From Peptostreptococcaceae bacterium (GTDB lineage Bacteria; Bacillota; Clostridia; Peptostreptococcales; Filifactoraceae), in the NCBI GenBank assembly GCA_030532705.1, contig JAUNKR010000013.1:1-46181 (forward strand): DNA of 46,181 nt, read 5' to 3'. The notes beneath the pieces were generated by a model, which saw only the letters and a list, made by a program, of their open reading frames with translations, did not search any database and was not told where the DNA came from. Below, one piece after another: positions 42,042 to 46,181 of the stretch; within the stretch, counting starts at the first letter, position 1, and every line of letters begins with the position of its first letter. The position numbers and the translations under genes are program-made.

Positions 42042-43703
42042 TTATTTTGAGCCGTTCAACAGATTCATGATCGTTTTGTAAACCAACTCAGGCGCTACCT
42101 TAAAGCTGTAGTTCTTCTCCACACGCTCCGTGAATTTGTGCGCATCATGCCCGAAGCTTCCGATATCAAGCACCGGCAAGGACAGTTTTTGCATATCCTC
42201 AAGCGGCATATAATATCTTGTTCCAAAGCCCGGCATATTGTTTTTCAGTGCCGCAATGATCGCAGGATCTTTTGGCGCTGCACCGTAGCTGAGGTCTGAA
42301 ATATATGGGAAGAATTTCTTGTAGACCAATTTGTACTCGGTCTTTGTTGTTTTGACCGCATCGTCTACCGCATCGATCAACGCTTTGTCCTTCGGATTGG
42401 TTCCGTCGATATAGATATGCGGATAATATGGTGGCGAGAAGTACACAACGACTACCGGATCCTGATCTTTCCACAGGCTGTGAAGTTTTTCGACCATACG
42501 CTGTGCAAACACTCTGGTATCGATGCTCTTGTCTTTGAGCATTTCATCGCTGTATGCCTTCAAGATATTTTCTGTATCCGGATCATCCGCTTTTACCTTC
42601 TCCAAAAGCTCCGTATAAGTGATGACACGAGCCTTCCACGGAAGCGGCTTGTACTCTCTGCTGCTCGCCATCTCGCAGAATTTTTTGTATTGATCCTGTA
42701 ATTTATCAACGACGCCTTCAAATGCCTCAAGCGCTGCATTTTTCATTTTTTCAAGCACCATATCCGGTGTAGAAGAATGAGTCGCATAGTTGAAGTATAG
42801 TACGGAAGTCTTTCCTACCTGTACGGAGTATTCCGGCTTCTGATCGCGCTGGTACAAACTGATCGGTGGAAGGGATACCTCTCCGTCCACGACATCACAG
42901 AACTCGGTATTCATATTGATCCTTGTCATGATCGCAGAGGAGATCTCATTCGGGTCGATCCCGTTGAAAGATTCTCCAACATGTGTCTCTTTTCCGACAA
43001 CAAAGAAGGATGGCATCAATTTTCCGACCGTTCCGATGTAAACATATTTGTTTTCGTCGCCTTCAAATTCCGCTGTCATATAGTCCGTATCCAGCAACGC
43101 AAGGTAATCAAAACCTTCTTTTTCCATCATCTCTGCAAGCTTCGGAACCACCGCGAACATTCCGCCGGAGTTGCTCTCCTCGTCGCAAACTGCCGCAAAG
43201 ATCAGATTGCCTTCGAAATTGTCGATGTCCGCAGCGATCTCTTCCATGATCGCCATAATGATCGCATCACCGGTCTTCATATCAAAGATACCGCGTCCGA
43301 ACAGATAATCTCCGCTCTCAAGATCTCTTGTCGCCGCCGGTGTAAGCTGAACATTCTTCAATCTTTCCATCAGTTCATAAGGCTTGTGAGCATAAGGTGC
43401 TAAATTTCCGTAGTCCGAGATCCCTACCGTGTCGGTGTGACCGATCATGACGACCGCTTTTTTCGATGGCGCTTTTTTGCCTCGAAGAACGGCGATCACA
43501 CTTTTACGTCCCAGCTCATCATTTAGATCCACATAAAACAGATCCTCCGGATGCTGCTTGTAATACGGCATCTCCTCAAAGATCTCATAAACTCGTCGAA
43601 CCGAATCCAATTCGCCCGGTGTATCCACGACGCTAAGCTGTGCAGTCAGATCCAAAGCGATCTCCTCGATGCGTTTGGATAATTTTTCATTTACATAATC
43701 CAT
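42042..43703 (-). CDS. M20-family metallopeptidase, RocB-like
   Basis: A 553-residue member of the M20 family, of the long RocB ('arginine utilization protein') type. Start at 43703 (MDYVNEKLSK) behind AGGAGGGG, 7 nt away; the frame from 43772 lacks a site. Zinc ligands are visible: H89-x-D91 (GHTDTVG), D141 (GRGIFDMKTG), E175-E176 (CDEESNSGG), D205 region (LLDTDYM) and a C-terminal histidine (SFGHDAHKFTERV). The substrate is unknown; the family deacylates or hydrolyses peptides and amino-acid conjugates in the cytoplasm. Monocistronic or leading into the cyclo-ligase operon. Confidence 0.88.
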   Translation of the reverse strand: MDYVNEKLSKRIEEIALDLTAQLSVVDTPGELDSVRRVYEIFEEMPYYKQHPEDLFYVDLNDELGRKSVIAVLRGKKAPSKKAVVMIGHTDTVGISDYGNLAPYAHKPYELMERLKNVQLTPAATRDLESGDYLFGRGIFDMKTGDAIIMAIMEEIAADIDNFEGNLIFAAVCDEESNSGGMFAVVPKLAEMMEKEGFDYLALLDTDYMTAEFEGDENKYVYIGTVGKLMPSFFVVGKETHVGESFNGIDPNEISSAIMTRINMNTEFCDVVDGEVSLPPISLYQRDQKPEYSVQVGKTSVLYFNYATHSSTPDMVLEKMKNAALEAFEGVVDKLQDQYKKFCEMASSREYKPLPWKARVITYTELLEKVKADDPDTENILKAYSDEMLKDKSIDTRVFAQRMVEKLHSLWKDQDPVVVVYFSPPYYPHIYIDGTNPKDKALIDAVDDAVKTTKTEYKLVYKKFFPYISDLSYGAAPKDPAIIAALKNNMPGFGTRYYMPLEDMQKLSLPVLDIGSFGHDAHKFTERVEKNYSFKVAPELVYKTIMNLLNGSK

Positions 43704-43743
43704 GTTTATTCCCCTCCTGTAAAAAATTTGGTCTCCAATTAGC

Positions 43744-43772
43744 ATTGTAACATAGAAAAACGTATTCAACAA
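43744..43772 (-). promoter_or_regulatory. Promoter of the RocB-like gene
   Basis: On the minus strand TTGTTG (43767-43772), 17 bp, then TACAAT (43744-43749) preceded by TG (TGTTACAAT, extended -10), ~40 nt before the start at 43703. Confidence 0.7.
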
Positions 43773-43917
43773 TCATTTCGACCAAGTTATTCAATAAACA
43801 AGCTCACACCGAACTTGAGCTTGCCTCTTTTGATGAAAATGCGTCCATAGATCTTCAGCAGATCCGACCTCTTAAGGATCTTTCGGAAAAATTTTCAAAA
43901 GAAATTTAATATACCCC

Positions 43918-43946
43918 TTACAATGATAACGTTTTTACATTATAAT
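43918..43946 (+). promoter_or_regulatory. Promoter of the right-edge surface protein gene
   Basis: TTACAA (43918-43923), 17-bp spacer, TATAAT (43941-43946), giving a ~60-nt leader to the ATG at 44014. Confidence 0.72.
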
Positions 43947-44013
43947 ATCCATAGGGTTTGTTTTAATTTTTATAGCTAAGTAAACAAACTATTTTTAGAA
44001 AGTGAGGAAGATC

Positions 44014-46181
44014 ATGAAAAAAACTCATTCGGTTTCATCCTTGAAGAAATGGTTGCTTTCTTTCTTTTTGCTTGCAATCATCATTCTTATTCCACAACAT
44101 TCTCTTCAAGGATATGCCGACGAACCAAAAGTTTTTGAGCTGGATCTCGGCGGCAAGGTCCATAAACTCGAAGCGAAGGCTAACGGCGAGACCAAACAGA
44201 TCGAAAACAATATTACCTGGGACGAGAAGTCAAAGACATTATCATTCAGCAATTATAACGGGACTTATATCTCATTCAAAGGCTCCCAACCTTTTTATAA
44301 GGACAATATCACCTTTCATTTTACCGGGGAAAATCGCCTTGTTGGAAGGACCGGCAACAAGCCGGAGGATTTTGGTGCATCTCTCATTACATATTTCCCG
44401 ACAACCTTGACCGGCGCACCCGGATCCAAACTTGTGATCGCACCGACCGATCCCTCTCAAACACATGTTAACCACGGGATCAGTGGTGAAAGCTCCGTCT
44501 CGATCGGAGGAGATCTTAACCTGGATATAAAAGGGATCAGTAACTCTGCTCTTTGGGGGATCAGCAGTTTAGGTACTTTGAGGATCCAGGGCAACTCCAA
44601 TGTATCGATCGATATTTTTTCAAAAGAAAATAGAGGCGTTTATGGTTTTGCACATGGACTTTCCGGAAACTCCATAATCATATCGACTACAGGGAGAATC
44701 CAAGTGAGATCTGCCAGTAATGGCGCCTATGCATTCGGGATCGTTGCAGACAATGTATCGATCCACAATGGCGATATCGACATCGAGATCCCTTCTGCAA
44801 CCGAGGGAACACATTATGCCAAAGCGATCAGGCTAAACAATGATGAGGGTGTTCTGACACTCGGTGGGAATATGGTCTCGATCGTTGGAAGTGTTGAGAA
44901 CAAAATATACGGGGGCAGTGATCCTTATAGTGCCAGCGTTCATGTCAGGTATCTCAGAAAAGGACTGCTTGCAGATCATGCTGAAATACGATTTGCCTCC
45001 GGGGACAATGGTAAACTCTCGACCACTCCCGCCTATACGATCCCAAAAGGTTCCAAATGGGACAGCAATTATTTGGCGATCCCAACACCAATACCAAACA
45101 AGGGATATATTTTTGATCGTTGGGAACCTGCATTACCATCTGACGGCTCAACGATCGATAAGAATATGACTTTTACCGCGCTATTCAAAAAAGACGAAAA
45201 CTATTCTTCCACAGCAGAGATCCGATTTATCGCAGGAGTCAACGGAGAATTAAAAGGCAATACTACATTCAAAGTCGAGAAGGGAACAAAGTGGGAAGAT
45301 GCCAAAATAACGATACCGGGCGGATACCCTGCCAAAGGCTATCATTTTGCGGGCTGGAGCCCTAGACTTCCTTATCGAAATGATCTGATCGAGGAGTCGA
45401 TGGTCTACACCGCTCAATTTAAAACCCGGATCCAGTACCCTACACCTGTGTATATTTACTTTTATGAGGGATCACATGGTAAATTAAATGGAAAGGACCA
45501 TTTTGAAGGTGACTCCGGAACTGCTTGGGCTGCGATCGTATCTGAGGTCCCAAAGGTGATCCCCGAGGTAGGCTATAAATTTATTGGCTGGAATACACCG
45601 ATCCCTGACCCACATTCAGGAGTAACTTCTTCTCTTTCCTTCGATGCTCAATATGAAGAAGATCCCGGCTCTGTGCCTATCCAGATCGATTTCAGTTCAA
45701 CAGATGGCGGAACACTCGACGGAGCACTGTACAACACAATAAGCAAAGGAACAAAGTGGAAAGACTCCGGAATAAAGGTACCCAATATCACCTCGGATCC
45801 GGGTTATAAGTTTGCCGGATGGAAACCAGACCTTCCGGGTCCGGAAGATGTCCTTTTAGAGTCCACAGGATTCGTTGCACAATTCGTCAAAGATGATGTA
45901 AAACCTCAGCAGGTGACCGTCACTTTCGCTGCCGGTGAGCATGGTAAACTGAACGGTACAACAACGCATACCGTCAACAAAGACACTCTTTGGAGCGGTA
46001 TCAAGGTACCGACTCCACAAGCAGATCCGGGATACAAATTCGACAAATGGACGCCGGCTCTTCCACAGGCTACTGATAAGATCACAGGATCTAAGACATA
46101 CACCGCAAACTTTGTGAAAGAGGATTTAAAACCTCAGCAGGTGACCGTCACTTTCGCTGCCGGTGAGCATGGTAAACTGAA
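44014..46181 (+). CDS. Large repeat-containing surface protein (partial, runs off the right edge)
   Basis: An open frame of 722 codons with no stop before the edge. GTGAGGAAG precedes the ATG by 5 nt. Signal peptide residues 1-37 (cleavage after GYA). Residues ~40-310 are beta-strand rich with parallel-beta-helix rhythm (GISGESSVSIGGDLNLDIKG, LRIQGNSNVSIDI, DNVSIHNGDIDIEI). From ~325 come six ~75-residue modules of the pattern F..G.HGKL.G......KGTKW......P....GYKF.GW.P.LP.......T..A.F, the sixth cut by the window edge. Such modules form rigid stalks in surface adhesins of Gram-positive cocci and anaerobes. The anchor is beyond the window. Confidence 0.88.
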   Translation, partial: MKKTHSVSSLKKWLLSFFLLAIIILIPQHSLQGYADEPKVFELDLGGKVHKLEAKANGETKQIENNITWDEKSKTLSFSNYNGTYISFKGSQPFYKDNITFHFTGENRLVGRTGNKPEDFGASLITYFPTTLTGAPGSKLVIAPTDPSQTHVNHGISGESSVSIGGDLNLDIKGISNSALWGISSLGTLRIQGNSNVSIDIFSKENRGVYGFAHGLSGNSIIISTTGRIQVRSASNGAYAFGIVADNVSIHNGDIDIEIPSATEGTHYAKAIRLNNDEGVLTLGGNMVSIVGSVENKIYGGSDPYSASVHVRYLRKGLLADHAEIRFASGDNGKLSTTPAYTIPKGSKWDSNYLAIPTPIPNKGYIFDRWEPALPSDGSTIDKNMTFTALFKKDENYSSTAEIRFIAGVNGELKGNTTFKVEKGTKWEDAKITIPGGYPAKGYHFAGWSPRLPYRNDLIEESMVYTAQFKTRIQYPTPVYIYFYEGSHGKLNGKDHFEGDSGTAWAAIVSEVPKVIPEVGYKFIGWNTPIPDPHSGVTSSLSFDAQYEEDPGSVPIQIDFSSTDGGTLDGALYNTISKGTKWKDSGIKVPNITSDPGYKFAGWKPDLPGPEDVLLESTGFVAQFVKDDVKPQQVTVTFAAGEHGKLNGTTTHTVNKDTLWSGIKVPTPQADPGYKFDKWTPALPQATDKITGSKTYTANFVKEDLKPQQVTVTFAAGEHGKL
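45899..46181 (+). repeat. 228-bp tandem repeat in the surface protein gene
   Basis: The block 45899-45953 recurs base-for-base at 46127-46181 (55 of 55 identical up to the window end), a period of 228 bp or 76 codons. The four earlier modules are diverged at the DNA level, so only the last units are recently duplicated and more copies are likely beyond the edge. Confidence 0.85.

Overview
The window looks like a chromosomal segment of an anaerobic, amino-acid-fermenting Gram-positive bacterium (Bacillota, Clostridia/Tissierellia-like). The reasons are strong AGGAGG ribosome binding sites, sigmaA-type TTGnnn-17-TATAAT promoters, many rho-independent terminators, a selenocysteine-containing betaine reductase of the Stickland type, a four-subunit 2-oxoacid:ferredoxin oxidoreductase, a LytR-CpsA-Psr protein, and secreted proteins with Listeria-Bacteroides-type repeats and copper-amine-oxidase-N domains. 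GC content is in the low to mid 40s by eye. I cannot name a genus. Almost all genes lie on the minus strand; the exceptions are a two-gene membrane pair (8333-9661), lytR (25172-26164) and a large surface protein running off the right edge (44014-end). No rRNA, tRNA, IS element or CRISPR array was found.

Layout. 445-8027: secreted proteins of unknown function, a metalloprotease-like protein with a damaged HExxH motif, an ABC ATPase/permease pair and a lipoprotein. 8333-9661: an aromatic-acid-exporter-like protein and a CmpB-type membrane protein, closed by an elaborate three-helix terminator. 9840-15490: an HD hydrolase and two secreted proteins, one a 950-residue multi-repeat surface protein. 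15931-20259: betaine module, grdI-grdH-BCCT transporter, with an in-frame UGA (Sec) in grdH. 20595-24601: secreted cyclophilin, old-yellow-enzyme oxidoreductase, Na+/alanine-glycine symporter. 25172-28083: LytR-CpsA-Psr, a truncated ABC ATPase remnant, and a cytochrome-b5 lipoprotein paired with a small di-haem-type membrane protein. 28296-30709: hypothetical protein, lipid kinase, NYN-OST-HTH RNA-binding nuclease-like protein. 30899-34621: korD-korA-korB-korC-cbiB. 35465-38841: DUF4178, DUF350, membrane-anchored spermidine-synthase-like protein, RanBP2-type zinc ribbon. 39182-41941: 5-FTHF cyclo-ligase, dapB, YbgA/DUF1722, TspO-like. 42042-43703: RocB-like M20 peptidase.

How it fits together. 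The BCCT carrier keeps the aromatic residues of betaine-specific carriers and would import glycine betaine, which GrdH/GrdI reductively cleaves to trimethylamine while a carboxymethyl group passes to selenoprotein A (not in this window). GrdI lacks the cysteine that glycine-type GrdE proteins use to make their pyruvoyl group, which fits a quaternary-amine substrate. The AGCS symporter and Kor complex fit the same amino-acid/ferredoxin economy. The least characterised systems are the DUF4178/DUF350/spermidine-synthase-like/zinc-ribbon operon and the cytochrome-b5 lipoprotein/di-haem membrane pair. A sequence-wide excess of GATC is also evident (31 in a hand-counted 1.2 kb, against about 5 expected).
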